Below, piece after piece: positions 17,139 through 26,227 of a stretch of DNA of 64,000 nucleotides (the first letter of the stretch is position 1; every line of letters begins with the position of its first letter). The DNA lies in the NCBI RefSeq assembly GCF_001420915.1, contig NZ_CP013021.1, positions 1,443,501-1,507,500 of the forward strand, read 5' to 3'. The stretch comes from Agarivorans gilvus. Its GTDB lineage: Bacteria > Pseudomonadota > Gammaproteobacteria > Enterobacterales > Celerinatantimonadaceae. The notes beneath the pieces were generated by a model. That model ran no database searches. It worked only from the letters and a program-made list of their open reading frames with translations, and was not told the DNA's origin. The position numbers and the translations under genes were made by a program.

Positions 17139-18243
17139 TCGCCACCTCGGCAGCAATACAAATCGCCTGTTTGGCATTCCAATAAATACGCAGTTGGCTA
17201 CCCACTACTACATGCTGTAAGGAGAAGTCGGCGCCGGGGGCCACTTTGTATAAATCATGGTGGTGAATATCGCGCACCACCAGTGTCGAGCTTGCGCCAT
17301 CAAACAAACACTCTTCCACTTGTACATCAAACTGATTATCGGCTTGCACATCTTGCCCCGCCTCGGCAATGCCAATCGCTTCGGGGCGAATAAATACACT
17401 CACCCGCGCATTCACGCTATAGGCATGAGGAGTGGCAACAATTAAGTGTCGCCCACGGGCGGTTTTAAGTAACGCGATGTCTTTTTTCTGCTCAAACACC
17501 AAGGCTTTTAAACTATTGGTTTGGCCAACAAACTTGGCCACAAAAGCACTTTTGGGCTGATAATACAGCTCTTGGGGGCTGGCTAATTGCTCAAACTTAC
17601 CATGATTCATCACCGCCACTTTATCCGACATAACCAAGGCTTCTGATTGGTCATGAGTGATGTAAATAAAAGTGGTGCCAAATTCTCGCTGTAGGTGTTT
17701 TAACTCAACCTTCATTTTTTCGCGAAGCTTTAAATCTAAGGCTCCTAAGGGTTCATCTAATAGCAATAGGCGCGGTTCTAACACTAAGCTACGAGCTATT
17801 GCAATGCGTTGCTTTTGTCCGCCAGATAACTGAGAAATTTGCTTTTGCTGGCTGCCATTTAAGCCTACGCGTTCTAATACATCGGTAATTTTTCGGCTTC
17901 GCTCAGCCGCCTTAACGCCGCGGCGTTTCAGGCCATAAGCAATGTTTTCGGCCACATTCATATTGGGAAACAAAGCCAGATGCTGAAACACCATATTCAC
18001 CGGGCGTTTGTTTGGCGCTAGCTCATTCACCCGCTTCTGGTGAATACGAATTTCCCCTTCACTGGGTGACTCAAAGCCAGCCAACATTCTTAATAGCGTC
18101 GTTTTGCCGCAGCCCGAGGGGCCTAAAATAGAGAAAAAAGACCCTGCTTCTACAGCAAAGTTAAGGCTGTCTACTGCAGTGAAATCAGCAAAACGTTTAG
18201 AGAGATGTTCACACTCAAGATCAAAATTAGCGTTATCCGCCAT
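17128..18243 (-). CDS. Polyamine-type ABC transporter ATPase, PotA-like
   Basis: This 371-aa ATP-binding subunit has Walker A GPSGCGKTT near residue 40, the signature QLSGGQKQRIAIARSL, Walker B RLLLLDEPLGALD, and a C-terminal TOBE-type regulatory domain (SVFIRPEAIGIAE). It energises the two downstream permeases from the cytoplasmic side. It stands between the binding-protein gene and the permease genes, all on the minus strand. The CUT1/MOI subfamily fits the length and TOBE domain. Confidence 0.92.
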   Translation of the reverse strand: MADNANFDLECEHLSKRFADFTAVDSLNFAVEAGSFFSILGPSGCGKTTLLRMLAGFESPSEGEIRIHQKRVNELAPNKRPVNMVFQHLALFPNMNVAENIAYGLKRRGVKAAERSRKITDVLERVGLNGSQQKQISQLSGGQKQRIAIARSLVLEPRLLLLDEPLGALDLKLREKMKVELKHLQREFGTTFIYITHDQSEALVMSDKVAVMNHGKFEQLASPQELYYQPKSAFVAKFVGQTNSLKALVFEQKKDIALLKTARGRHLIVATPHAYSVNARVSVFIRPEAIGIAEAGQDVQADNQFDVQVEECLFDGASSTLVVRDIHHHDLYKVAPGADFSLQHVVVGSQLRIYWNAKQAICIAAEVASES

Positions 18244-18288
18244 AGTACATCCAAGTTAAAGCTGAGGGGCCAGGCGGCCCCAAGTGAT

Positions 18289-19359
18289 TTATTGTGCCGC
18301 TTGCACGCGGTCTAATACTTTTCCTTCCATGGCTTCTAGGCCTGCAGGAACGGCGGGATACCATTTAATATTATCGATATCATCACTGCTAAAGCTGGTA
18401 TTAAACTGGGTCTTAGCCTGCTCATTTACAAAGGCGTCAGAGCCCTTAGAGGCAGTGAAGTTGCCGGCAGCTTCGGTGATTTTAGCGGCAATTTCAGGGC
18501 GCATAACAAAGTTAATCCACTTATAGGCGGCATCTACAGCTTTAGATTTTCGAGGAATAGCAAAGGTGTCAATCCACCCTAAAGCACCTGATTTAGGCGC
18601 CACAAATTGAATGTTTTGCTGATCGCGATTGAGCTTCCAGCCACCCGCATCCCATGCCATAGCCGCCACTACTTCATTTGAGCGGATCAAGTTCATTAAC
18701 TCGTCGCCGCCAGACCAATAGGTTTTCACTAAAGGCTTACAGTCGATTAAAGCTGCTTCCACCTTATTCAAAATCTCTTGGTATTTGCCCGCATCACTAT
18801 AGGCGGCAAAAGGATCTTCACCCAAGGCAAAGGCAAAGCCAATCAAGGTGGGACGTTTCAAGCGGTAAGACACCTTACCGGCATATTTTTTCTGACATAA
18901 ATCGGTGTAGTCGGCGACATCCTTGGCCATGTCAGTATTCACTACCAAGCCGCTGGTTCCCCAAACGTGAGGCACACCAAACACCTTGTCTCCCACCGCG
19001 GTGTTTTTCTTAGTGGCTGCCAACATTGAAGTAATAAACTTGTCTTGTTCAATACGGGATAAATCGATGGCTTGGTAAATACCAAACTGTTGCTGAACGC
19101 CAGTAATACGGTCTTGGCTAGGCTGAGCCAAATCAAAACCCGAGCCACCGGTGGCGCGCAGCTTAGAAATCATGTCTTCGTTATTCGACTTGGTCACCTT
19201 CACTTCAATGCCGGTTTCCTTTTCAAACAGCTCAATCACCTCTTGCGGCGCATAGCCACCCCAAGTTAATAAGCGTAAAGTTTCTGCACTGGCCTGTGCA
19301 CTGAGTGCTGCGCCCATACTAAGTAGCAAGGCACTTAGTGTTAAACGTTTATTCAACAT
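18289..19359 (-). CDS. Periplasmic polyamine-type substrate-binding protein, PotD-like
   Basis: This 356-aa extracellular solute-binding protein has a signal peptide at about 1-27 (LTLSALLLSMGAALSAQASA). The mature protein starts ETLRLLTWGGYAPQEVIELFEKETGI, the opening seen in PotD/PotF and related binding proteins. It then has FDLAQPSQDRI and VPHVWGTSGLVVNTD. The start ATG 19359 has GGAAG five bases before it; an ATG four codons earlier lacks one. It is first in the transporter operon. PotD proteins bind polyamines, but the acidic residues that decide this were not checked one by one, so other small cations remain possible. Confidence 0.85.
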   Translation of the reverse strand: MLNKRLTLSALLLSMGAALSAQASAETLRLLTWGGYAPQEVIELFEKETGIEVKVTKSNNEDMISKLRATGGSGFDLAQPSQDRITGVQQQFGIYQAIDLSRIEQDKFITSMLAATKKNTAVGDKVFGVPHVWGTSGLVVNTDMAKDVADYTDLCQKKYAGKVSYRLKRPTLIGFAFALGEDPFAAYSDAGKYQEILNKVEAALIDCKPLVKTYWSGGDELMNLIRSNEVVAAMAWDAGGWKLNRDQQNIQFVAPKSGALGWIDTFAIPRKSKAVDAAYKWINFVMRPEIAAKITEAAGNFTASKGSDAFVNEQAKTQFNTSFSSDDIDNIKWYPAVPAGLEAMEGKVLDRVQAAQ

Positions 19360-19371
19360 AATATCTTCCAT

Positions 19372-19763
19372 GTATTCTAGGTTAATTGGTATACCGACAA
19401 GTGCGGCACATATACAACAACTATTTGATAAACATGCACGAATTCGATGACACTAATGTGACAAACTCCATCCTAGTAGCAAATCCTAAGGCTGAAAAGC
19501 CTCATACCTAGCTTTTATTGCTAGGGGGAAGCGTAAGGCCTAATGCTCGACTCTAAGAACCAGCCAAATTTCAAACTTATCTATACGTTTTGTCTGTATT
19601 TTGCCTAAGGAACATTAAGATTCACTAATAAAACCGGGCATTTACCGCACACAATACTAATGCACATTTTTTACTCTAATTTTGATTATTTTTTAAACCC
19701 CAAGCCTTAGTTCGCCTTTAGATGAAACTTTTAAACTTGATGCTTGCGCCAATTCTCATGTCG
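19372..19763. other. Non-coding divergent control region
   Basis: About 390 bases between the binding-protein gene and recN. It is AT-rich. I see no gene and no clear structured RNA; it should hold the promoter of the transporter operon. Confidence 0.4.
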
Positions 19764-19798
19764 CTATATATTTATACAGTTACTGTATAAATGAACAG
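19764..19798 (+). promoter_or_regulatory. Two LexA (SOS) boxes in the recN promoter
   Basis: The box at 19783-19798 reads CTGTATAAATGAACAG, an exact CTGT-N8-ACAG match. A second, CTAT-N8-ACAG at 19764-19779, has one mismatch in the core. They sit 10-44 bases before the recN ATG. Tandem LexA boxes at recN are known in enterics. Confidence 0.85.
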
Positions 19799-19807
19799 GT
19801 TTGAAAA

Positions 19808-21475
19808 ATGCTCACTCAATTAAGCGTACAAAACTTTGCCATTGTTCGATTTCTTGAATTAGATCTGCATGCAGGGATGACCACCATCACCGGCGAAACC
19901 GGCGCAGGTAAGTCGATTGCCATCGATGCCTTAGGCCTATGCTTAGGTAATCGAGCCGAAGCAGGCATGGTTAGACAAGGTGCCGATAAAACTGAAATTA
20001 CCGCCCAATTTGACATAAGCGACAATACTCACGCTCAGCTATGGTTAAAGCAAAATGAACTCCTGAGTGACGAAGAGTGCATTTTACGCCGTGTGGTCAC
20101 CAAAGAAGGTCGCTCTAAGGCCTATATCAATGGCACGGCCGTGCCACTGGCTCAGCTAAAAAGTCTGGGCCAGTACTTAGTGAGCATTCACGGGCAACAT
20201 GCTCACCAACTCTTACTCAAACCCAGCCAACAACTGGCCATTGTTGACCAATATGCCGCTCACCCACAGTTAATCACAGAGGTGAAACAGGCCTATCAAG
20301 CTTGGAAGGGCCTGTGTAATGAAAAAGAGCTCGCCGAACAACAGCAAAATGAGCTAGTGGCTCAACGTCAGTTATTGGAATACCAAGTTAAAGAATTAGA
20401 CGAGTTTGCCCTGCAAAACGGTGAATACCAAGAGATTGAACAACAACACCAATGTCTGTCTCATAGTACAGAACTGCAACAAACCAGCTATCAGCTTAGC
20501 CAGTTGCTCGGGCAAGACGAGCAAATGAATATTACCGACATGCTGGGTCAAGCCTGTAAAAGCATTAGCCACTTGCTAGAACTCGACCCTAAATTAGAAG
20601 TTATTAGCAACCTCATTCATGACGCGCATATTCAAGTTGAAGAGGCCACTTCGCAGCTTAGCCACTATAGTGAGCAACTAGATTTTGACCCAGAATTATT
20701 TGCCGAGTTAGAAGCTCGCCTTGGTCAAGCCTTGGAGCTAGCCAGAAAGCACCATACTAGCCCAGAGCAATTGCCCGAGTTACACCAAAACCTACAACAA
20801 CAATTGAACGAACTCAGCCAACAAAGCGAGCGCTTTGAGCACCTTAGTGAAGACATCGATAAGGCCTGGCAAGATTACCTAGAAAAAGCGCAAAAACTCT
20901 CGAAAAGCCGCGAACGAGCAGCTAAAGCGCTGGGTAAACTCATAACCAAAGAAATTCATAAATTGAGCATGGCTAAGGCACAATGTGAGTTTGCCCTACA
21001 AAGCGATGCCCAGCAGTTTACCAATGCCAATGGTATAGACCGAGTAGAATTACTGGTGCGTACCAACCCCGGCCAAGCCATGCAAGCCATCGAAAAAGTC
21101 GCTTCTGGCGGTGAATTGTCTCGAATAGGCTTAGCCATTCAAGTAATTTGCTCTGCCAGCATTCTAACTCCTACCCTGATTTTCGATGAGGTGGATGTGG
21201 GTATTAGCGGGCCAACCGCTGCGGTAGTGGGCAGCATGTTGCGCCAACTAGGTAAACAATGCCAAGTATTGTGTGTTACCCACCTACCGCAAGTGGCGGG
21301 TCATGGTCATCAGCAAATGTTGGTAAGCAAGCAACAGAAGAAAAATGAAACCATTACTCAAATGCAAAACTTAAGCAGTGAGCAACGACTCAGCGAGCTA
21401 GCACGCTTGCTGGCCGGTGATGCCATTACCCCATCGGCACTGGCAAACGCACGAGAATTGTTGATTGAGGACTAA
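19808..21475 (+). CDS. recN: DNA repair protein RecN
   Basis: This 555-aa SMC-like ATPase acts in double-strand-break repair. Walker A GETGAGKS is at about residues 31-38 (MTTITGETGAGKSIAIDALGL). Long coiled-coil arms rich in Gln, Glu and Leu occupy about 155-370. The C-terminal lobe has VASGGELSRIGLAIQVI (signature) and LIFDEVDVGISGPTAAVVG (Walker B). The length is normal. It is controlled by LexA boxes immediately upstream and followed by bamE on the same strand, a conserved gammaproteobacterial order. Confidence 0.96.
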   Translation: MLTQLSVQNFAIVRFLELDLHAGMTTITGETGAGKSIAIDALGLCLGNRAEAGMVRQGADKTEITAQFDISDNTHAQLWLKQNELLSDEECILRRVVTKEGRSKAYINGTAVPLAQLKSLGQYLVSIHGQHAHQLLLKPSQQLAIVDQYAAHPQLITEVKQAYQAWKGLCNEKELAEQQQNELVAQRQLLEYQVKELDEFALQNGEYQEIEQQHQCLSHSTELQQTSYQLSQLLGQDEQMNITDMLGQACKSISHLLELDPKLEVISNLIHDAHIQVEEATSQLSHYSEQLDFDPELFAELEARLGQALELARKHHTSPEQLPELHQNLQQQLNELSQQSERFEHLSEDIDKAWQDYLEKAQKLSKSRERAAKALGKLITKEIHKLSMAKAQCEFALQSDAQQFTNANGIDRVELLVRTNPGQAMQAIEKVASGGELSRIGLAIQVICSASILTPTLIFDEVDVGISGPTAAVVGSMLRQLGKQCQVLCVTHLPQVAGHGHQQMLVSKQQKKNETITQMQNLSSEQRLSELARLLAGDAITPSALANARELLIED

Positions 21476-21551
21476 TTTCTTAGTAATCGACGCTTCTTTT
21501 TAGCTCTGTGCTTAGTTATGATGCTTGCCTTAACAAGGAGCTTCGATTCAC

Positions 21552-21911
21552 ATGCGTTGTACTGCAAAAGTTTTAATTCTACTCGCCAGCCTTGGCCTTA
21601 GCGGCTGCTCTGCCTTCAACTGGTTGGTATATAAGATTGATATACCCCAAGGTAACTACATTGACGATGCTAAAGTTGAGCAACTGCGTATTAACATGAG
21701 CAAAGAACAAGTACGTTATGTACTTGGCACTCCTATGTTGATTGACGCCTTTGATAAAGAACGCTGGTACTACTTATATAGTTACAAAAGCGGTGATGGC
21801 GAGTTTGAGAAGCGTAACCTAATCATTCAGTTTGTTGATGACCACTTAGCCCTAGTAGAGGGGGACTACCAAGTCAGTGAAGACTTTATGGTTCCTTTAG
21901 AAGACAGCTAA
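21552..21911 (+). CDS. bamE: Outer membrane assembly lipoprotein BamE
   Basis: This 119-aa lipoprotein of the BAM complex helps insert beta-barrel proteins. The lipobox LSGC places the lipidated Cys at residue 19. The SmpA/OmlA fold is shown by IPQGNYIDDAKVEQLRINMSKEQVRYVLGTPM and RWYYLYSY. AAGGAG precedes the ATG. A strong terminator follows, shared with the convergent rnfH. Confidence 0.95.
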   Translation: MRCTAKVLILLASLGLSGCSAFNWLVYKIDIPQGNYIDDAKVEQLRINMSKEQVRYVLGTPMLIDAFDKERWYYLYSYKSGDGEFEKRNLIIQFVDDHLALVEGDYQVSEDFMVPLEDS

Positions 21912-21927
21912 TAGACACTTCAGCAAC

Positions 21928-21957
21928 AAAAAGCCAGATCATCGAATCTGGCTTTTT
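21928..21957. terminator. Bidirectional terminator between bamE and rnfH
   Basis: AAAAAGCCAGAT, six-base loop, ATCTGGCTTTTT: a 12-bp perfect stem with T-runs on both strands. Confidence 0.9.
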
Positions 21958-21961
21958 GCTA

Positions 21962-22309
21962 TTAGCTCGCGGTATTTTTAGTTTTAGGCCTGCCGCCGGT
22001 TACCTTACTCGCTCGTCCCTCGGCTTTAGCCCGCTCTGCTCTTATTTTGCGAAGCTCTTTTGGGTCGGCAATTAAGGGGCGGTAAATCTCGATGCGATCG
22101 CCATCACGTAATTCTTGGTCAAGCTTTGCCATGCGGCTAAAAATGCCTACGGTGGCATTTTCTGGGTCAATTTCAGGAAAATGCTGCACTATCCCCGACT
22201 GCTTAATTGCAGTTAAAATATCACAGCCCTGCTCCACCTCTAGCGCTAACAAGACCTGATTGTCGGGCAGTCCGTAAACCACTTCTATTTTAATTTTCTC
22301 GGCCACCAC
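21962..22309 (-). CDS. rnfH: RnfH family protein (UPF0125)
   Basis: This 115-aa small beta-grasp (ubiquitin-like fold) protein has the family pattern IKIEVVYGLPDNQVLLALEVEQGCD and GDRIEIYRPLIADPKELRKIRAE. The start is GTG at 22309, whose G is also the last base of the ratA stop codon, so the two genes are translationally coupled. The tail is basic (Arg/Lys). Function is not well established; the pair ratA-rnfH is conserved next to smpB in gammaproteobacteria. Confidence 0.92.
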   Translation of the reverse strand: MVAEKIKIEVVYGLPDNQVLLALEVEQGCDILTAIKQSGIVQHFPEIDPENATVGIFSRMAKLDQELRDGDRIEIYRPLIADPKELRKIRAERAKAEGRASKVTGGRPKTKNTAS

Positions 22310-22737
22310 TAATACACCTGTTTCGCTCTATCTACAAAGGCTTGCACCATGTTACCCGCAAGCTCGTTAAACACTCGACCAAAAGCCGCAGCAATCAGCT
22401 TGTTACTAAACTCAAAGTTCAAATCCAAGGCTACTTTGCAGGCCTGTTCATCTAAGGGGATAAACTGCCATACTCCAGATAACGATTTAAATGGGCCATC
22501 AACCAAATTCATGTGAATTGACTGATTTTCACTCAGGGTATTTTCGGTAACAAACTTATTGCGAATGCCCGCTTTCGCCACACCAACCTCGGCAACCATA
22601 CTCGACGGGCCTTGCTGAATAATTTCACTGTTAACACAACCGGGTAAAAACTCTGGGTAGGCCTTTACGTCATTCACCAATTGGTACATTTGCTCGGCAC
22701 TGTACATCACCAAAGCACTACGATTTACTTGCGGCAT
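22309..22737 (-). CDS. ratA: RatA family START/Coq10-like protein
   Basis: This 142-aa protein of the START/polyketide-cyclase fold has VMYSAEQMYQLVNDVKAYPEFLPGC, DGPFKSLSGVWQFIPL and an LNFEFSNKLIAAAFGRVFNELAGNMV end, diagnostic of RatA/YfjG. In E. coli RatA has been described as interfering with 70S ribosome formation, while the fold is shared with ubiquinone-binding Coq10, so its everyday role is unsettled. It overlaps rnfH by one base and is divergent from smpB across a MITE-like insertion. Confidence 0.92.
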   Translation of the reverse strand: MPQVNRSALVMYSAEQMYQLVNDVKAYPEFLPGCVNSEIIQQGPSSMVAEVGVAKAGIRNKFVTENTLSENQSIHMNLVDGPFKSLSGVWQFIPLDEQACKVALDLNFEFSNKLIAAAFGRVFNELAGNMVQAFVDRAKQVY

Positions 22738-22782
22738 AAGCCCACTCTTCTAACAAAACTGACAACATTTTACCATTAGCTC

Positions 22783-23050
22783 TAGGGCCTGTTGACCTCT
22801 CGCGGTAAATTTTTGTTCGAGATAAAAGCGTTTTAATCGCGGCGAGAGGTTTGTCGCCTAGCATTCTAAGTAAAACATCTCTCTACAAAGAGTAAAACGC
22901 TTTTAGCCGACCCCTTTGGGCAGCGTTTGTGGGGTCTTTCTACTGCGTTATCGGCTTATCAAGTAGAATAACTACATTTCAAAGCCTCTGTCTTGTATAA
23001 AAATCCTACAAAATGCTGCAAAAAACATCTCGAAAGATCAACAGGCCCTA
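22783..23050. mobile_element. MITE-like element between ratA and smpB
   Basis: This 268-bp non-coding unit has imperfect terminal inverted repeats, TAGGGCCTGTTGACCTCTCG at the left and the complement of TAGGGCCTGTTGATCTTTCG at the right (18 of 20 bases identical). The flanking TA at both ends is compatible with a TA target duplication. Inside is a second inverted pair (AAAAGCGTTTT / AAAACGCTTTT). No coding frame of note. It fills nearly the whole gap and ends only 54 bases before the smpB start. Confidence 0.75.
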
Positions 23051-23104
23051 TTGATCCGCACAATATCAGTTTTCAAGCTTCGCTGCATGCGTATAATAGC
23101 GCCC

Positions 23105-23590
23105 ATGAGTAAGAAAAAATCAAAACAAAAAGCCGGCTCAAATACCATCGCGCTAAACAAAAAAGCGCGCCATGAATACCGCATCGAAGATAAGTTTGAA
23201 GCGGGTCTTGAGCTACAGGGCTGGGAAGTAAAATCCATGCGAACCGGAAAGGTTAACATCGCAGAGAGCTACGTATACGTACGCGACGGCGAAGCCTTTA
23301 TTTCCGGTTTGAACATTCAACCACTTATCTCGGCCTCAACCCACGTAGTGGCCGACCCAACCCGTATTCGTAAGTTGCTGCTTAACCGTCGCGAACTGGA
23401 TAACTTAACCGGTGCTGTTGAGCGCCAGGGTTATACCATTGTCGCCACCGCGCTGTATTGGAAAGGTTCTTGGGCAAAATTAGAAATTGGCCTAGCCAAG
23501 GGTAAAAAAGACCAAGACAAGCGTGAAGACATAAAAGACCGCGAATGGCAGCGCACTAAAGAGCGGGTAATGAAACACAACCTGCGTTAA
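23105..23590 (+). CDS. smpB: SsrA-binding protein SmpB
   Basis: This 161-aa protein binds tmRNA and brings it to stalled ribosomes. Typical blocks are NKKARHEYRIEDKFEAGLELQGWEVKS, VNIAESYVYVRDGEAFISGLNI, and KREDIKDREWQRTKERVMK in the C-terminal tail. The ATG at 23105 gives the family N-terminus; the frame is open further upstream into the MITE end but that part is not conserved. Its partner RNA gene ssrA lies 2.3 kb downstream. Confidence 0.95.
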   Translation: MSKKKSKQKAGSNTIALNKKARHEYRIEDKFEAGLELQGWEVKSMRTGKVNIAESYVYVRDGEAFISGLNIQPLISASTHVVADPTRIRKLLLNRRELDNLTGAVERQGYTIVATALYWKGSWAKLEIGLAKGKKDQDKREDIKDREWQRTKERVMKHNLR

Positions 23591-23846
23591 CGCTAAGGCC
23601 ATCGCGCACTCAGTTACAAGGCGCAACACCCGCGCCTTGATGTTTCTGTTTAGCGCCAGCACTAAGCTTTAATCCAGCATATCACCTGAGCACAAACTCA
23701 CATGGCTAAACCCTAGAGCAGTAAACATTTGGCCCAAACCCTTATAGCAAATGGGCAAATCACCAGAGCATAGTCGCTATTTAAAATTTGTGATTAAATA
23801 CGCCTTGTAAAGGGAACTGCGTCGTTTTCCAACCAAGGGATCCAGA

Positions 23847-24500
23847 ATGTCCAAGGCAAGATTAATTGCATCAATCGATGTTGATGCCCAGAAAACCTTC
23901 ACCCCACTTTGTCCCAAGGAATTACCGGTACCCGAGGGAGAAAAAATAGGCCCAGCCCTTAACGCACTGGCGGCTTACGCCGACCTGCGAGTAATGACAA
24001 AAGATGCCCATTCCGCTCAGGCGCCTTGGGTAGTTAACTGCCCCGAACAAATGTTGCAGCCGCTGGGTTTAGAAAACGCCGATGTCACTTGGGTCGCCCA
24101 TGCCGTGCCCGGAACCACAGGCTTTGAGCTACTCGACGAGCTTCCCTCTCCGCTAGATTATGACTACCGCGTTTATAAGGGGATTGAGCCAGATTTGCAT
24201 CCCTACGGCGCCTGTTATCACGATTTGCAAGAGCAAGTGTCAACCGGGCTAATAGAGTGGCTGCATTACCAAAACGTGGGCATTATATTATTGGGCGGCT
24301 TAGCCTTAGACTACTGCGTAAAAACCACCGCCCTACAGCTTAAACGCGCCGGCTTCGAAGTCGTGGTAGTATTGGAAGCCTGCCGTGGCATTGCAAGCGA
24401 TACCAGCGAAACAGCCAAAACAAAAATGCTCGCAGCCAACATTCAGCTATGCGAACAAGTAGGCCAACTGCCAGCACTGCTAGCAAGCATTAATAATTAA
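23847..24500 (+). CDS. Nicotinamidase-type isochorismatase-fold hydrolase (PncA-like)
   Basis: This 217-aa cysteine hydrolase probably deaminates nicotinamide to nicotinate. The catalytic triad is visible as Asp11 (ASIDVDAQ), Lys111 (VYKGIEPD) and Cys157 (LDYCVKTT). Metal ligands fit Asp53 and His55 (MTKDAHS) and His85 (VAHAVPGT). It stands a few bases before pncB, the next enzyme of the NAD salvage pathway, which strongly supports nicotinamidase over other isochorismatase-fold activities. Confidence 0.85.
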   Translation: MSKARLIASIDVDAQKTFTPLCPKELPVPEGEKIGPALNALAAYADLRVMTKDAHSAQAPWVVNCPEQMLQPLGLENADVTWVAHAVPGTTGFELLDELPSPLDYDYRVYKGIEPDLHPYGACYHDLQEQVSTGLIEWLHYQNVGIILLGGLALDYCVKTTALQLKRAGFEVVVVLEACRGIASDTSETAKTKMLAANIQLCEQVGQLPALLASINN

Positions 24501-24521
24501 GCCTTAACAATGAGAGACCCG

Positions 24522-25748
24522 ATGATGTCTGAACGCCCGCTGATTCAAGGCATACTCGATACCGACTTCTACAAACTCACTATGGCTCAAGCCTATTTGC
24601 ACCAAACGCCCAAGGCCGAAGCCGAGTGGGAGTTTAAATGCCGCAGCGAAGAAGATCTCAGCCTCTATGTTCCAGAACTAAAAGCTCAGGTAGAGAGCTT
24701 CGCCGAACACACCCTGAGCGACCAAGAGTTTCAGTACCTAAGGGAAAACTTTAGCTTTATATCAGACGACTACTTACAGTGGTTAAAACAGTTTCGCTAC
24801 CAGCCAGAACTACTCTCAATTGAAGCAAGAAATGGCCAATTAGTAGTGAGCGGGAAAGGCCCTCAACTGCAAGTATCCCCCTTTGAAATTCCGCTAATGG
24901 CAGCCTTGTCGGAAATTCGCAACCGTCATCGCTACCCGCAGATAAGCCCTGAGCACATTGAACAAGCCACCAACCGTAAAATTAAATCACTGGAAAGGAT
25001 GGGCGATACAGTTGACCTCAGTGGCTTCCGCTTCGCCGATTTTGGCACCCGCAGGCGTTTTTCTTTTGCCGCGCAGCAACAAATTATTGCGCAGCTTCAA
25101 CAGCAACTGCCGGAACACTTTGTTGGCACCTCCAACCCCTTGTTAGCAAAACAGTTTAATTTGGCCTGTATTGGCACCATGGCCCACGAATGGTTTCAAA
25201 CCCACCAACAGCTGGGCTATCAGCTAGCAGACTCGCAGCGCGCCGCACTAGAGAACTGGATAACAGAATATAAAGACGACCTTGGTATTGCCCTCACCGA
25301 CATCATTGGTATCGATGCCTTTTGTCGTGATCTAAACCGCCGACTGGCAAGCAACTATAGCGGCTTTCGCCACGACTCCGGCGATCCCATCCTCTGGGGC
25401 GAAGCGATTTTGACCAAACTAGAAGCGCTGCAAGTGGACCCCAGCAACAAAACACTGGTATTTAGCGATGGCTTAAACTTCGAGCGCGCCGTTAGCATTT
25501 ACCAACACTTTAATGGCCGAATTGGCCTCAGTTTCGGTATTGGAACCTGGCTGATGGGCGACCTTGGCCTCAACCAACCCATGAACATGGTAATGAAGAT
25601 GGTGCGACTAAACGGCCATCCGGTCGCCAAAATTTCCGACAGCCCAGGTAAAACCATGTGTCGAGATAGAGCCTTCTTAAAATCACTCATGAAGGTCTTT
25701 GCGGTCAACTCCACCACCCGCAATGCGGTACTGGCTCAATTAAATTAG
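24522..25748 (+). CDS. pncB: Nicotinate phosphoribosyltransferase
   Basis: This 408-aa enzyme makes nicotinate mononucleotide from nicotinate and PRPP with ATP. It has ILDTDFYKLTMAQAYLH at the start, FADFGTRRRFSFAAQQ, the SNPLLAKQFNLACIGTMAHEW block holding the active-site His, and SGDPILWGEAIL. Three in-frame ATGs occur within 16 bases; 24522 (or 24525) is preferred because GAGAG lies five to eight bases before it. Together with the upstream nicotinamidase it forms a two-step nicotinamide salvage operon. Confidence 0.94.
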   Translation: MMSERPLIQGILDTDFYKLTMAQAYLHQTPKAEAEWEFKCRSEEDLSLYVPELKAQVESFAEHTLSDQEFQYLRENFSFISDDYLQWLKQFRYQPELLSIEARNGQLVVSGKGPQLQVSPFEIPLMAALSEIRNRHRYPQISPEHIEQATNRKIKSLERMGDTVDLSGFRFADFGTRRRFSFAAQQQIIAQLQQQLPEHFVGTSNPLLAKQFNLACIGTMAHEWFQTHQQLGYQLADSQRAALENWITEYKDDLGIALTDIIGIDAFCRDLNRRLASNYSGFRHDSGDPILWGEAILTKLEALQVDPSNKTLVFSDGLNFERAVSIYQHFNGRIGLSFGIGTWLMGDLGLNQPMNMVMKMVRLNGHPVAKISDSPGKTMCRDRAFLKSLMKVFAVNSTTRNAVLAQLN

Positions 25749-25860
25749 GCCACATTGAGCACTTATCGTCGGCAACTCAGGCCATCGTTTAAATTCGCAG
25801 CAGTCGATAACACAATGCTAGGTGAACACCTAACAACTGTGTTACACTGCGCGAAATTCC

Positions 25861-26227
25861 GGGGCTGAATTGGATTCGACAGGATCAGGAAGGCTTGTGG
25901 AGCATGTCGTGGGGCGGTTTGCCACGTAAAAAGCCGCAAAAAAATAGTCGCAAACGACGAAAACTACGCACTAGCAGCTTAATAACCTGCTAGAGCACTT
26001 CTACCCTAGCTTCCGCTTGTAAGACGGGGATTCATAGAAGTTCAAAACCAAACAAGATAGCGAGGGAAGCTTTGACTAGAGAGCTGAACCGCGAAATAGA
26101 ATTCTGGTATGTTAATTAGTGGCGTGTTTGTCCGCAGCTGATTAACGAGAATAAAGACAAACTAAGCATGTAGCGCCATTGGTTAGAATGGTTTTGGACG
26201 CGGGTTCGAAACCCGCCAGCTCCACCA
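25861..26227 (+). ncRNA. ssrA: Transfer-messenger RNA (tmRNA)
   Basis: This is a 367-nt one-piece tmRNA. The 5' end GGGGCTGAATTGGATTCGAC and the 3' end, with the T-loop GGGTTCGAAACCC and CTCCACCA, form the tRNA-like domain. The tag reading frame at 25950-25982 encodes ANDENYALAA followed by TAA. A weak -10-like TACACT lies about 13 bases before the 5' end. SmpB is encoded upstream. The 3' end is the border of the accessory island, a common integration target. Confidence 0.97.

Noticed and set aside
22783..23050. The smpB upstream element as an integron attC
   Set aside because: Its ends are transposon-like inverted repeats with TA flanks and lack the R''/R' boxes of attC.
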